This document shows, piece after piece, positions 43,065-51,080 of a DNA stretch of 64,000 bases. Made by a program: the position numbers and the translations under genes. This DNA is from Luteirhabdus pelagi. GTDB lineage: Bacteria > Bacteroidota > Bacteroidia > Flavobacteriales > Flavobacteriaceae. How positions within the stretch are numbered: the stretch's first letter is position 1; every line of letters starts with the position of its first letter. The notes under the pieces were generated by a model that was not told the DNA's origin, made no database searches, and worked only from the letters and a program-made list of their open reading frames with translations. The DNA lies in NCBI RefSeq assembly GCF_016827595.1, contig NZ_JAECMS010000006.1, positions 118,753 to 182,752 on the forward strand, read 5' to 3'.

Positions 43065-44681
43065 ATGATACAGAAAACCATCAAGAATTTCACCCAAAAC
43101 CCTAAGAATGATATTCTTTCAGGCCTAACGGTTGCTTTGGCGTTAGTACCTGAAGCAGTCGCCTTTGCCTTTGTGGCAGGCGTCGATCCGTTGGTCGGAT
43201 TATACGGTGCCTTTATGATGGGAATCATAACGTCTCTCTTTGGCGGACGACCGGGTATGATTTCGGGAGCCACCGGTGCGATGGCGGTAGTGATGGTACA
43301 CCTCATCCAAAAAGGAAATGAAATTGGGATGGCAATGGACACCCCCATAGAAAACTTAGGGCTTCAATGGCTATTTATCACCTTGCTATTTACCGGAGCC
43401 ATACAGATATTGGCAGGTGTTTTTCGCTTAGGAAAATTCGTCCGACTTATTCCGCATCCCGTAATGATGGGTTTCGTAAACGGATTGGCAATCGTTATTT
43501 TTCTTTCGCAATTAGGATTGTTTAAGCGAACGGTAGACGGCACCCAATCTTGGATTCAGGGAACAGAATTGGCCATAATGCTTGGCTTGGTCTTTCTTAC
43601 CATGGCCATAATGTTTTTGCTTCCCAAACTGACTAAGAAAATTCCAGCTGCCTTGACGGCAATCATCGTAGTAGCAGCCATTGTTATTTTTGGAGATGTT
43701 GATGTAAGCACCGTTGGTTCCTTTATTCGAGAAGGTGGTGGTGAAGGCCTAGAAGGCGGTTTACCAACGTTCCAAGACCAGATTTTTGCCTTATTCGGAA
43801 CGCTGCAAGGCAATTGGGGATTGATTTTTTCTACTGCCTTTATTTTAGCTGCTGTAGGGTTGATTGAAAGTTTGATGACTTTAAACCTTATCGATGAAAT
43901 GACCGAAACGCGTGGTTCTGGAAACCGCGAATGTGTCGCCCAAGGAGGCGCGAACATTCTAAACGGCCTATTTGGAGGAATGGGTGGTTGTGCGATGATT
44001 GGTCAGAGTATCATTAACGTTAATTCCGGCGGACGCGGAAGACTGTCTGGAGCTGTAGCAGCGATTGCATTGTTATGCTTTATTCTATTTGCGGCGCCGT
44101 TGATTGAACAGATTCCTATTGCAGCCTTGGTCGGCGTTATGTTTATGGTAGTAATCGGAACGTTCGCGTGGTCCAGTTTTAGAATCCTGAATAAAATTCC
44201 GATTAGCGATGCTATCGTATTGATTGCGGTATCGGCTATTACCGTTTGGCAGGATTTGGCAATTGCCGTGATTGTTGGCGTTATTATGAGTGCATTGGTC
44301 TTTGCTTGGGAAAATGCGACAAAAATTCGCGCAAGGAAAAGCATCAAAGAAGATGGAACCAAGGTATATGAAATCTGGGGACCGTTATTTTTCGGCTCGG
44401 TTACGGCTTTCAACAGTAAATTCGACCCCAAAAATGATCCTGATAAAGTGGAATTGGATTTTATCGAATCGAAAGTGAGCGATCATAGTGGTGTGGAAGC
44501 CCTTCGGAATTTAGCAAATAAGTATTTGGACATGGGCAAAGAAATAAAGCTGACACATTTAAGCCCAGATTGTAAAGCACTCTTGATGAAACGGAATCCC
44601 GAGTTCAGCACCATTATTGAAGATAATATTGACGATCCACGTTATTATGTGGTTACCGATGTGCTGGATAGTGAAGTGTAG
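43065..44681 (+). CDS. SulP-family anion permease with a STAS domain
   Basis: 538 residues. About 10-12 membrane helices (to about residue 400) include the signature AFVAGVDPLVGLYGAFM and GRPGMISGATGAMA, then a cytoplasmic STAS domain (about 440-538, FGSVTAFNSKF...). SulP proteins move sulfate, bicarbonate or dicarboxylates; no feature here distinguishes the ion. It converges on the CsaA-like gene with only 1 nt between stops. Confidence 0.93.
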   Translation: MIQKTIKNFTQNPKNDILSGLTVALALVPEAVAFAFVAGVDPLVGLYGAFMMGIITSLFGGRPGMISGATGAMAVVMVHLIQKGNEIGMAMDTPIENLGLQWLFITLLFTGAIQILAGVFRLGKFVRLIPHPVMMGFVNGLAIVIFLSQLGLFKRTVDGTQSWIQGTELAIMLGLVFLTMAIMFLLPKLTKKIPAALTAIIVVAAIVIFGDVDVSTVGSFIREGGGEGLEGGLPTFQDQIFALFGTLQGNWGLIFSTAFILAAVGLIESLMTLNLIDEMTETRGSGNRECVAQGGANILNGLFGGMGGCAMIGQSIINVNSGGRGRLSGAVAAIALLCFILFAAPLIEQIPIAALVGVMFMVVIGTFAWSSFRILNKIPISDAIVLIAVSAITVWQDLAIAVIVGVIMSALVFAWENATKIRARKSIKEDGTKVYEIWGPLFFGSVTAFNSKFDPKNDPDKVELDFIESKVSDHSGVEALRNLANKYLDMGKEIKLTHLSPDCKALLMKRNPEFSTIIEDNIDDPRYYVVTDVLDSEV

Positions 44682-44682
44682 A

Positions 44683-45018
44683 TTATAAAATTCGTAAGCC
44701 GTTGGCAGTCGGTTTATTGGGTTGCAGTAAAGTGACTTCATCACCATTAACAGCTCCCAAAACCAAGCATTCACTCATAAAGTTTGCGATTTGCTTTTTG
44801 GGAAAGTTGATAACGGCAATAACCTGTGTTCCTATCAACTCTTCCTTTTCATAAAGTGACGTAATCTGCGCAGACGTTTTTTTGATTCCGAGGTCACTTC
44901 CGAAATCAATATGAAGCTGATAGGCAGGCTTCTTTGCCTCCGGAAAATCATGCACCTCAACGATCGTCCCCACACGCATATCGACTTTCTCGAAGTCTTC
45001 CCAAGAAAGATCAGGCAT
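44683..45018 (-). CDS. CsaA-like tRNA-binding OB-fold protein
   Basis: 111 residues, single OB-fold. The CsaA/tRNA-bind domain motif VDMRVGTIVEVHDFPEAKKPAY (about 10-32) and SAQITSLYE are clear. CsaA is described as a chaperone-like tRNA-binding protein. The start overlaps the preceding gene's end by 8 nt, so the two are translated together. Confidence 0.9.
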   Translation of the reverse strand: MPDLSWEDFEKVDMRVGTIVEVHDFPEAKKPAYQLHIDFGSDLGIKKTSAQITSLYEKEELIGTQVIAVINFPKKQIANFMSECLVLGAVNGDEVTLLQPNKPTANGLRIL

Positions 45019-45322
45019 CGTGGTGAATCTTCAGTTTTTGAATCATATCCGGTGAAATATTCTGCTCGCCCGCTCCATAGTTATCCACCAACAGCCCCTG
45101 GGTGCCATCATCGGTTTCGATAACATATAAGATTGAATTATCGCCCGGGTTGGTCATTCCTTCAAAACGATAGTATTTCTTTACATCCAACTGGCCGGCT
45201 TTCCATTCCTTTTTTAGGTTTTTGGACTCAATACCTTCCTCTACTAAGTTGAAGTCTTCTTCATATCCGTTCTCCTGTAAATCTTTAATCGCTACTGATA
45301 ATGAGCTGTAAGAATTTTTCAT
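45011..45322 (-). CDS. Small hypothetical protein often misnamed phosphoribosylpyrophosphate synthetase
   Basis: 103 residues. It carries no PRPP-synthetase motif; I recognise it only from Flavobacteriia, where automatic annotation gives that name. Sequence: a helical N-terminus (YSSLSVAIKDLQENGYEEDF), then a beta-rich part (KKYYRFEGMTNPGDNSILYVIET). It overlaps the CsaA-like gene by 8 nt. Function unknown. Confidence 0.75.
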   Translation of the reverse strand: MKNSYSSLSVAIKDLQENGYEEDFNLVEEGIESKNLKKEWKAGQLDVKKYYRFEGMTNPGDNSILYVIETDDGTQGLLVDNYGAGEQNISPDMIQKLKIHHDA

Positions 45323-45394
45323 GATTTCTTGCTTTTACTTAAAAATACAGGGCTCATTGCACATAGACAAAACTTTATAAAATGTTTAGTAATC

Positions 45395-45499
45395 GCGGTA
45401 GGCTGTAAGCCATACGCTTTATGCTATAAGCGGTAAGCTTTTTGCAATAGTGGGATGATGGATGATGGGTGATGGGTGATGGGTGATGGGTGATGGGTG
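45395..45499. repeat. 15 consecutive 7-nt units (GCnnTAA-type, then ATGGGTG)
   Basis: A single 7-nt register runs unbroken from 45395 to 45499: GCGGTAG, GCTGTAA, GCCATAC, GCTTTAT, GCTATAA, GCGGTAA, GCTTTTT, GCAATAG, TGGGATG, ATGGATG, then ATGGGTG five times. The right end is the homogeneous part; the left end is diverged. Confidence 0.9.
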
Positions 45500-45512
45500 C
45501 TTAAACATATTC

Positions 45513-45582
45513 TTACTGCTTACTGCTTACTGCTTACTGCTTACTGCTTACTGCTTACTGCTTACTGCTTATTGCTCACTGC
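45513..45582. repeat. 10 consecutive 7-nt units (TTACTGC)
   Basis: TTACTGC occurs eight times exactly (45513-45568), followed by the variants TTATTGC and TCACTGC. Its reverse complement GCAGTAA is the same type of unit as the GCnnTAA units at 45395-45436. Confidence 0.92.
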
Positions 45583-45663
45583 TTACTTACTTACTACTTC
45601 CCCGTCCGAACGTGCCTGTCCGAATGAGGTTAGGCGGGCCTTCGGTACCGGCGAGCTACTTTC

Positions 45664-45691
45664 TGATCACTGATCACTGTTCACTGTTCAC
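45664..45691. repeat. Four 7-nt units (TGATCAC and TGTTCAC)
   Basis: TGATCAC twice and TGTTCAC twice, directly adjacent. It is a third 7-nt family in the same intergenic region. Confidence 0.85.
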
Positions 45692-45747
45692 CGAAAATCC
45701 GTAACTTTCAGCTTCCAAAATAGACCTATAAATAAACAAGTTTTACC

Positions 45748-46314
45748 ATGTCTTTGACTCCTTCCAACATGTTAGCGCTAGGGACAAAAGCTCCCGATTT
45801 CACGCTATTGGACACTATTACCATGAATCCCGTTTCCCTTGAGAGCATTCGCGGTGAAAAGGGCACCGTCGTGATGTTTATCTGCAATCATTGTCCGTAT
45901 GTAAAACATGTAAATGAAGAACTGGTTCGTTTGTGCAACGATTATCGCGTCACCGGTTTTGGTTTTGTCGCTATTAGCAGTAACGATGCAGAAGCCTATC
46001 CACAGGATTCCCCTCAAAAAATGTGGGAAGTTGCTCGAAAACTGAACTATCCCTTCCCCTATCTCTACGACGAAACACAGGAAGTCGCCAAAGCATATAA
46101 AGCTGCCTGCACTCCAGATTTCTTTGTGTTTGATGAAGACTTGGAGTTGGTGTATCGCGGCCAATTGGACAACAGCCGACCCGGAAATGGAATTCCCGTG
46201 AACGGTCGTGACCTCCGTGAAGCCTTGGATAATATTTTAAACAATAACGCGCAGCGAAAAGACCAAAAGCCAAGTATGGGCTGCAATATCAAATGGAAAA
46301 AAGAACCAGCTTAA
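45748..46314 (+). CDS. Thioredoxin-fold redoxin (AhpC/TSA-like)
   Basis: 188 residues, no signal peptide. Thioredoxin-fold domain with CNHCPYVKHV (about 47-56) as redox-active Cys pair, GFVAISSNDAEAYP, and the cis-Pro region ACTPDFFVFD. It belongs to a family of thiol peroxidase/redoxins of unknown substrate. It is convergent with the YfiT-like gene; the TTAA at 46311-46314 supplies the stop codon of both genes. Confidence 0.9.
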   Translation: MSLTPSNMLALGTKAPDFTLLDTITMNPVSLESIRGEKGTVVMFICNHCPYVKHVNEELVRLCNDYRVTGFGFVAISSNDAEAYPQDSPQKMWEVARKLNYPFPYLYDETQEVAKAYKAACTPDFFVFDEDLELVYRGQLDNSRPGNGIPVNGRDLREALDNILNNNAQRKDQKPSMGCNIKWKKEPA

Positions 46315-46829
46315 GACAAAGCATTCTTGATGTGCGCATAGTGGTGCAAGCTATGCCAAGCGTAGGTTAGCGCCAACGCTTTTAACGAAACATCTAAATC
46401 GGTTTCAGGATGATGGTAGTTTCTGTTCCATTCTTCTTCACCTAAACTACTTAAGATGGCAACCATCTTTTGATGCAAAATTTCAATGTGCGTAAGCGAC
46501 CAAGCAATGGGTGCCGTGTTGTAATCCTCCATATTGGCAAATGCATCCTGATCATAGGCTTTTATGGTCGGCGTGTCTTCGGTTAATGTCCACCGAATGC
46601 GATTATAGGCGTGATGGTGACTGTCGGAAATATGATGAATTAGCTGTCGAATTGTCCAACTGCCTTCACGGTACGGCATTTCTAATTGTACCTCCTTTAA
46701 GGTGTAGACCAATTGTTTCAACTGCTCTGGAAATAGTTTCAAGACAGTTATCGCCTCCTCCAAATCGTTTTTTGAAATGGTTTCAGGAAGTTTCAGTTTG
46801 CCGATCGGAAATTGTTGCGTTGTTTTCAT
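46311..46829 (-). CDS. YfiT-type DinB-superfamily protein (putative bacillithiol-dependent transferase)
   Basis: 172 residues, four-helix bundle. The IRQLIHHISDSHHHAYNR stretch and the C-terminal YAWHSLHHYAHI provide the family's metal-binding histidines. Related Bacillus YfiT is called a putative metal-dependent hydrolase or bacillithiol transferase; the substrate is unknown. Stop codon shared with the convergent redoxin gene in TTAA. Confidence 0.87.
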   Translation of the reverse strand: MKTTQQFPIGKLKLPETISKNDLEEAITVLKLFPEQLKQLVYTLKEVQLEMPYREGSWTIRQLIHHISDSHHHAYNRIRWTLTEDTPTIKAYDQDAFANMEDYNTAPIAWSLTHIEILHQKMVAILSSLGEEEWNRNYHHPETDLDVSLKALALTYAWHSLHHYAHIKNALS

Positions 46830-46840
46830 AGTTCGAAAAT

Positions 46841-46866
46841 AAAAAACACCCTCGAGCTGAGGGTGC
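46841..46866 (-). terminator. Terminator of the dual-immunophilin gene
   Basis: CACCCTC (46847-46853) and GAGGGTG (46859-46865) form a 7-bp stem. On the minus strand it is followed by TTTTTTATTTTC, fitting the gene that ends at 46890. Confidence 0.88.
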
Positions 46867-46889
46867 TTCTTATCGTTTATTTTTTTAGC

Positions 46890-47822
46890 TTACTTCACAT
46901 TCACCAATTCAACATCGAAAATCAAGGTAGCATCGGGTGGAATAACGCCTCCGGCACCACGACTACCATAAGCCAATTGTGGTGGAATTACAAAACGAGC
47001 CTTATCGCCTACCTGAAGTAGTTGGATCCCTTCATCCCAACCGGGTATAACGCTTCCCATTCCTACGGGGAAATCGATCGGATTGCCACGTTTAAAACTG
47101 TTATCGAATTCCTTACCATCGATAAACATGCCTTTATAATGAACCGATACCATTTTGCCCTTTTCCGCTTTCGTACCATCTCCCTTCTGAATGATTTTAT
47201 AGCGAAGTCCGCTATCGGTCTTTTCAAAACCAGTTGCTAATTCTTCCAACAATTCTTCTTGCTTCTTTTTAGCAGCGGCTTCACGTTCTGCCTTTGCACC
47301 GTTAAATTTTCGAAAGGTTTCAACAGCATTCCAATTTTGAGCTTTTTCACCTTCACGGATAATCGCAACCTTTTGCATACTATCGCCCTGTTCAATGCTA
47401 TCCACAACTTCTTGTCCTTCTACTACATGTCCGAATACACTATGCTTGTTATCAAGCCAAGGTGTTTCAACATGGGTGATAAAAAACTGACTTCCGTTGG
47501 TGCCTGGCCCAGCGTTCGCCATCGAAAGCACACCAGGTTTGTCATGTTTCAAATCGGGATGGAACTCATCATCAAATTGATATCCTGGTCCGCCAGCACC
47601 CGTTCCCTTCGGATCGCCCCCCTGAACCATAAAGTCTGGAATAACCCTATGAAACTTTAGTCCGTCGTAGTAGGGTTTCCCTTGAGGTTTTGCTTCATTT
47701 TCAAGATTTCCCTCGGCCAATGCGACAAAATTGGCGACTGTTCCTGGAGTTTGTTTATATGTCAGTTTAGCGAGAATATCGCCTTTCTCTGTTGAAATTT
47801 TTGCGTAAATACCGTCTTCCAT
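46890..47822 (-). CDS. Cyclophilin-FKBP fusion peptidyl-prolyl isomerase (CFBP-type)
   Basis: 310 residues, no signal peptide, so cytosolic. The N-terminal cyclophilin domain (about 1-165) has [15 protein letters not shown] and [10 protein letters not shown] charged helical linker (about 165-195) leads to a FKBP domain (about 195-310) with [40 protein letters not shown] and YGSRGAG, including the active-site hydrophobics. Such dual immunophilins were described in Flavobacterium johnsoniae and Treponema. Both isomerase active sites look intact. It has its own terminator. Confidence 0.93.
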   Translation of the reverse strand: MEDGIYAKISTEKGDILAKLTYKQTPGTVANFVALAEGNLENEAKPQGKPYYDGLKFHRVIPDFMVQGGDPKGTGAGGPGYQFDDEFHPDLKHDKPGVLSMANAGPGTNGSQFFITHVETPWLDNKHSVFGHVVEGQEVVDSIEQGDSMQKVAIIREGEKAQNWNAVETFRKFNGAKAEREAAAKKKQEELLEELATGFEKTDSGLRYKIIQKGDGTKAEKGKMVSVHYKGMFIDGKEFDNSFKRGNPIDFPVGMGSVIPGWDEGIQLLQVGDKARFVIPPQLAYGSRGAGGVIPPDATLIFDVELVNVK

Positions 47823-47966
47823 GCTTTTGTTTTAGTTTTCATACAAAAATACACATTACTGAAAATTTTCGCAGCATGTTTCACAGCTACCTCATCAACC
47901 CCTACAATTGCTATTTTATACTGTCCATATTTTAAATATCTTTATAGACCAACCAATTTGACGTTT

Positions 47967-50900
47967 ATGAAATTTTACCTCTCCCTACTGCTTTCATTAT
48001 TCATTTTTCTTCCTTTCGACACTTCTGTTGAAGCACAAGAGCTTTCCGATACTGAACTTTCAAATTTGGAATATCGCTTCGTAGGCCCTTATCGCGGCGG
48101 TCGTGCCACGGCAGTGACAGGCATACCCAATCAGCCACATACCTTTTATGTGGGTTATACTGGAGGAGGCGTTTGGAAAACCGATGATGCCGGTCATCAT
48201 TGGACGAATATTTCAGATAGTGGAATTGAATGTGGAAGCATAGGCTCCGTTGCGGTTTCTCCTATTTCACCTAAAACCCTATTGGTAGGAACCGGAAGTG
48301 ATAGCCCTAGAGGAAATATTAGCCCAGGAATTGGAATGTACAAGACTACTGATGATGGCAAAAATTGGAAGCATGTAGGCATGGAAAACTGTGGTCAGAT
48401 TGGCGATATTATTTACGATCCTAAAAACCCCAATATTGTATATGCCGCAGCCCTAGGAAACATTTTCGAACCCAACCCAGAACGCGGTGTATATAAAAGT
48501 ACCGATGGTGGCGATACGTGGAAGCAGGTATTCTTTTTAAATGATAAAACCGGAGCAATTGATATTGCGCTACACCCAGAGGATTCCAATATTATTTATG
48601 CCGGAATGTGGCGGGCCGAGCGTAAGCCATGGACCTTAATAGATGGTGGTGAAACGGGCGGATTGTATAAAAGCACCGATGCCGGAAAAACATGGAATCG
48701 CATTTTCAACGGGTTACCAAAAGGACTGGTTGGAAAAATTGGGATTGCGATTTCACCCGTAAATCCTGATAGAATATGGGTGATTCAACAAACAGCAAAA
48801 GAAGAAGATGGCGGTGTGTATAGAAGTGACGATGGCGGAGATTCCTTCAAAAGAATAAATAGAAATCATAAATTACGGCAACGGGGTTGGTACTATTCCA
48901 GAATTTTTGCCGATCCACAGGATGAAAATACCGTTTATGTAACCAATACTGGGTTTTATAAATCTATCGACGGCGGAAATACTTTCGACACCCGATTTAA
49001 TGTTCCACATGGTGATTGCCATGCGGTTTGGATTAACCCGAACAACCCAAAGATTATCGCTAATACGAATGATGGTGGTGGCACCATCAGCATCAACGGT
49101 GGTAAAACGTGGAGTACCCCTAACAACCAACCTACCGCCGAACTGTATCGGCTAACGGTGGACAATCAGTTTCCGTATCGTTTATATGCAGGTCAACAGG
49201 ACAATACAACCATTGCCATGCCGAGTCGACATGATGGCGGTATTCATCCCCAGCAGCATTGGGAAGATGTCGGCGGAGGCGAAAGCGCCGATGTTGCGGT
49301 GCATCCCGATAATCCGAATATTGTATATGCCACAACCTATAGCGGTATTATTACACGAAAAAATTTAAAAACAGGAGAAACAAGGGATGTGGGTGCCTAC
49401 CCACATTATACCGAAGGAACAAAACAACGCGATTTAAAGTATCGCTGGCAATGGAACTTCCCCATTCGGGTTTCGAAGCACAATCCAGACGTGCTGTACC
49501 ATACTTCAAATTATGTTCATAAAAGCACTGATGAAGGTCAACGTTGGGAAATGATAAGTCCCGATTTAACCAACGATATCGATGCCTACCAAGACATTCC
49601 TGGCGGTCCTATTCAGCATGATGGTACTGGAGTGGAAATTTACAGTACGATCTTTAGCTTTGAGGAAGACATTTTTGAAGCGAATACCCTTTGGGTTGGC
49701 AGTGACGACGGACGGATGCATATTACTAGAAATGGAGGCGGTTCTTGGGAGGAAATTACCCCAAAACAAATGCCGAAGGAAGGAACCGTAAATGCTATTT
49801 TGCCATCCATTCATAAAAAAGGAAAAGCCTATGCGGTTATTTATCGATACCGCGATGGCGACCCAAAACCCTATATTTTTAAGACTGAAAACTATGGAAG
49901 TTCTTGGACGACCATTACCTCTGGAATTCCAGCGGATCATTTCGCAAGAGCAATTGCGGAAGATTCGCAAGTAGAAGGACTGCTATTTGCCGGAACAGAA
50001 TTTGGAATGTATATATCGATGAATGATGGCGCCTCGTGGCAACCGTTTCAACGAAACCTTCCGTACACTCCTGTAACCGATATGGAGGTAAGAGGAAATG
50101 ATCTCATTCTATCGACACAAGGACGTGGCTTTTGGATCATGGATGATATTTCAACCCTTCGCTCGTTAAAAAAGAACGGCGTTCCTAATGCTGCTACCCT
50201 ATTCCCCATTTCCGACACCTATCGCTCTACCTTAGGCGGCTATTCCGGATGGGGACCTGCGCCAACTTCCAAGCGCTATACAGCAGACATTGTATTTTAT
50301 ATTCCGAAATGGGACAGCACACAAACCGCTAGTCTTAAGGTTATGGATGCACAAAATAATGTTGTGCTGGAGAAAAGTACAAATGCGGAAGAGAGCAATT
50401 CAAAGTTATCGGTTCAACAAGGTATGAACATGTATTCCTGGAATCTTCAATACCCAAGACCGACCTTGGTTGAAGATTTGGTTATGATGGATATGCGCTA
50501 TCCAGGGCAAGGGCCAGGCGCGCCTTCTGGTAAATACACGGCGGTCTTGACTGTTAATGGGGATACTAAGGAACAAACGTTTCAACTGAAGAAAGATCCT
50601 CGCTGGGATATTACGGATAAAGACCTTCAACAAAATTTCGAATTGGCATCCTCGGTCTCCGCATTGCTAACCGAAAGTCAAGAGCGTATACAGAACCTAC
50701 GAGCTATTCGGGAACAAGTAGAACAAACCAATTCCCTTTTAAAGAAAAAAGAAAAACAGCAAGTTTTAATTTCTAAAGGAAAAGAACTTTCAGAAAAAAG
50801 TTTGGAATTGGAAGACATGATCTTTCAACGGAAAATTGAAACCAGTCAGGACGAAATCAACTATCCTAGAAAGTTTACGAATCATCTTATCAGATTATAC

Positions 50901-51080
50901 CGAGTGGTATTAGGACAGGACAACAGGCCTTCGGCTGGAGAATTAGAACGTTGGGAAGATCTTCAGCAGCAATACAAGCCGTTCGATTCGGCATACACGC
51001 AATTCATGAATCAAGAGTTGAAATCGTATGAAGCTGCTTTAAAGGATGCGAATATTCCACATGTGGTAGTACCACATTAA
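47967..51080 (+). CDS. Secreted BNR/sortilin-like beta-propeller protein
   Basis: 1037 residues from ATG 47967 (the TTG three codons earlier is ignored). Signal peptide ending near VEAQ. Two propellers can be traced (about 40-420 and 420-760) by repeated Ser/Asp-box units such as YKSTDGGDTWKQV and YKSTDAGKTWNRI, as in VPS10/xyloglucanase-like BNR proteins. The C-terminal part (about 790-1037) is a beta domain plus a helical coiled segment. No T9SS sorting domain is seen. The function is unknown; the propellers bind ligands or glycans in relatives. Stop codon shared with RecQ in TTAA (51077-51080). Confidence 0.9.
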   Translation: MKFYLSLLLSLFIFLPFDTSVEAQELSDTELSNLEYRFVGPYRGGRATAVTGIPNQPHTFYVGYTGGGVWKTDDAGHHWTNISDSGIECGSIGSVAVSPISPKTLLVGTGSDSPRGNISPGIGMYKTTDDGKNWKHVGMENCGQIGDIIYDPKNPNIVYAAALGNIFEPNPERGVYKSTDGGDTWKQVFFLNDKTGAIDIALHPEDSNIIYAGMWRAERKPWTLIDGGETGGLYKSTDAGKTWNRIFNGLPKGLVGKIGIAISPVNPDRIWVIQQTAKEEDGGVYRSDDGGDSFKRINRNHKLRQRGWYYSRIFADPQDENTVYVTNTGFYKSIDGGNTFDTRFNVPHGDCHAVWINPNNPKIIANTNDGGGTISINGGKTWSTPNNQPTAELYRLTVDNQFPYRLYAGQQDNTTIAMPSRHDGGIHPQQHWEDVGGGESADVAVHPDNPNIVYATTYSGIITRKNLKTGETRDVGAYPHYTEGTKQRDLKYRWQWNFPIRVSKHNPDVLYHTSNYVHKSTDEGQRWEMISPDLTNDIDAYQDIPGGPIQHDGTGVEIYSTIFSFEEDIFEANTLWVGSDDGRMHITRNGGGSWEEITPKQMPKEGTVNAILPSIHKKGKAYAVIYRYRDGDPKPYIFKTENYGSSWTTITSGIPADHFARAIAEDSQVEGLLFAGTEFGMYISMNDGASWQPFQRNLPYTPVTDMEVRGNDLILSTQGRGFWIMDDISTLRSLKKNGVPNAATLFPISDTYRSTLGGYSGWGPAPTSKRYTADIVFYIPKWDSTQTASLKVMDAQNNVVLEKSTNAEESNSKLSVQQGMNMYSWNLQYPRPTLVEDLVMMDMRYPGQGPGAPSGKYTAVLTVNGDTKEQTFQLKKDPRWDITDKDLQQNFELASSVSALLTESQERIQNLRAIREQVEQTNSLLKKKEKQQVLISKGKELSEKSLELEDMIFQRKIETSQDEINYPRKFTNHLIRLYRVVLGQDNRPSAGELERWEDLQQQYKPFDSAYTQFMNQELKSYEAALKDANIPHVVVPH

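Larger units (their letters stand above)
45323..45747. other. 425-bp gene-free block of 7-nt repeats
   Basis: No credible coding frame is present; the 73-residue frame here (45483-45704) is only a translation of the heptamers. The left part (45323-45394) is ordinary intergenic DNA, followed by three groups of 7-nt repeats (separate entries), a non-repetitive GC-rich segment (about 45600-45660) and the promoter region of the redoxin gene (TAACTTTC at 45702-45709 resembles the -7 element). Confidence 0.85.

Noticed and set aside
45011..45322. Annotation as phosphoribosylpyrophosphate synthetase
   Set aside because: The 103-residue protein has no PRPP-binding motif and is far too short.
45600..45660. 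GC-rich segment between heptamer arrays as a mobile element end
   Set aside because: No clear terminal inverted repeats, target duplication or transposase.
45483..45704. Plus-strand frame with repeated LLLTAYC
   Set aside because: It is only the translation of the TTACTGC heptamer array; no start signal or homology.
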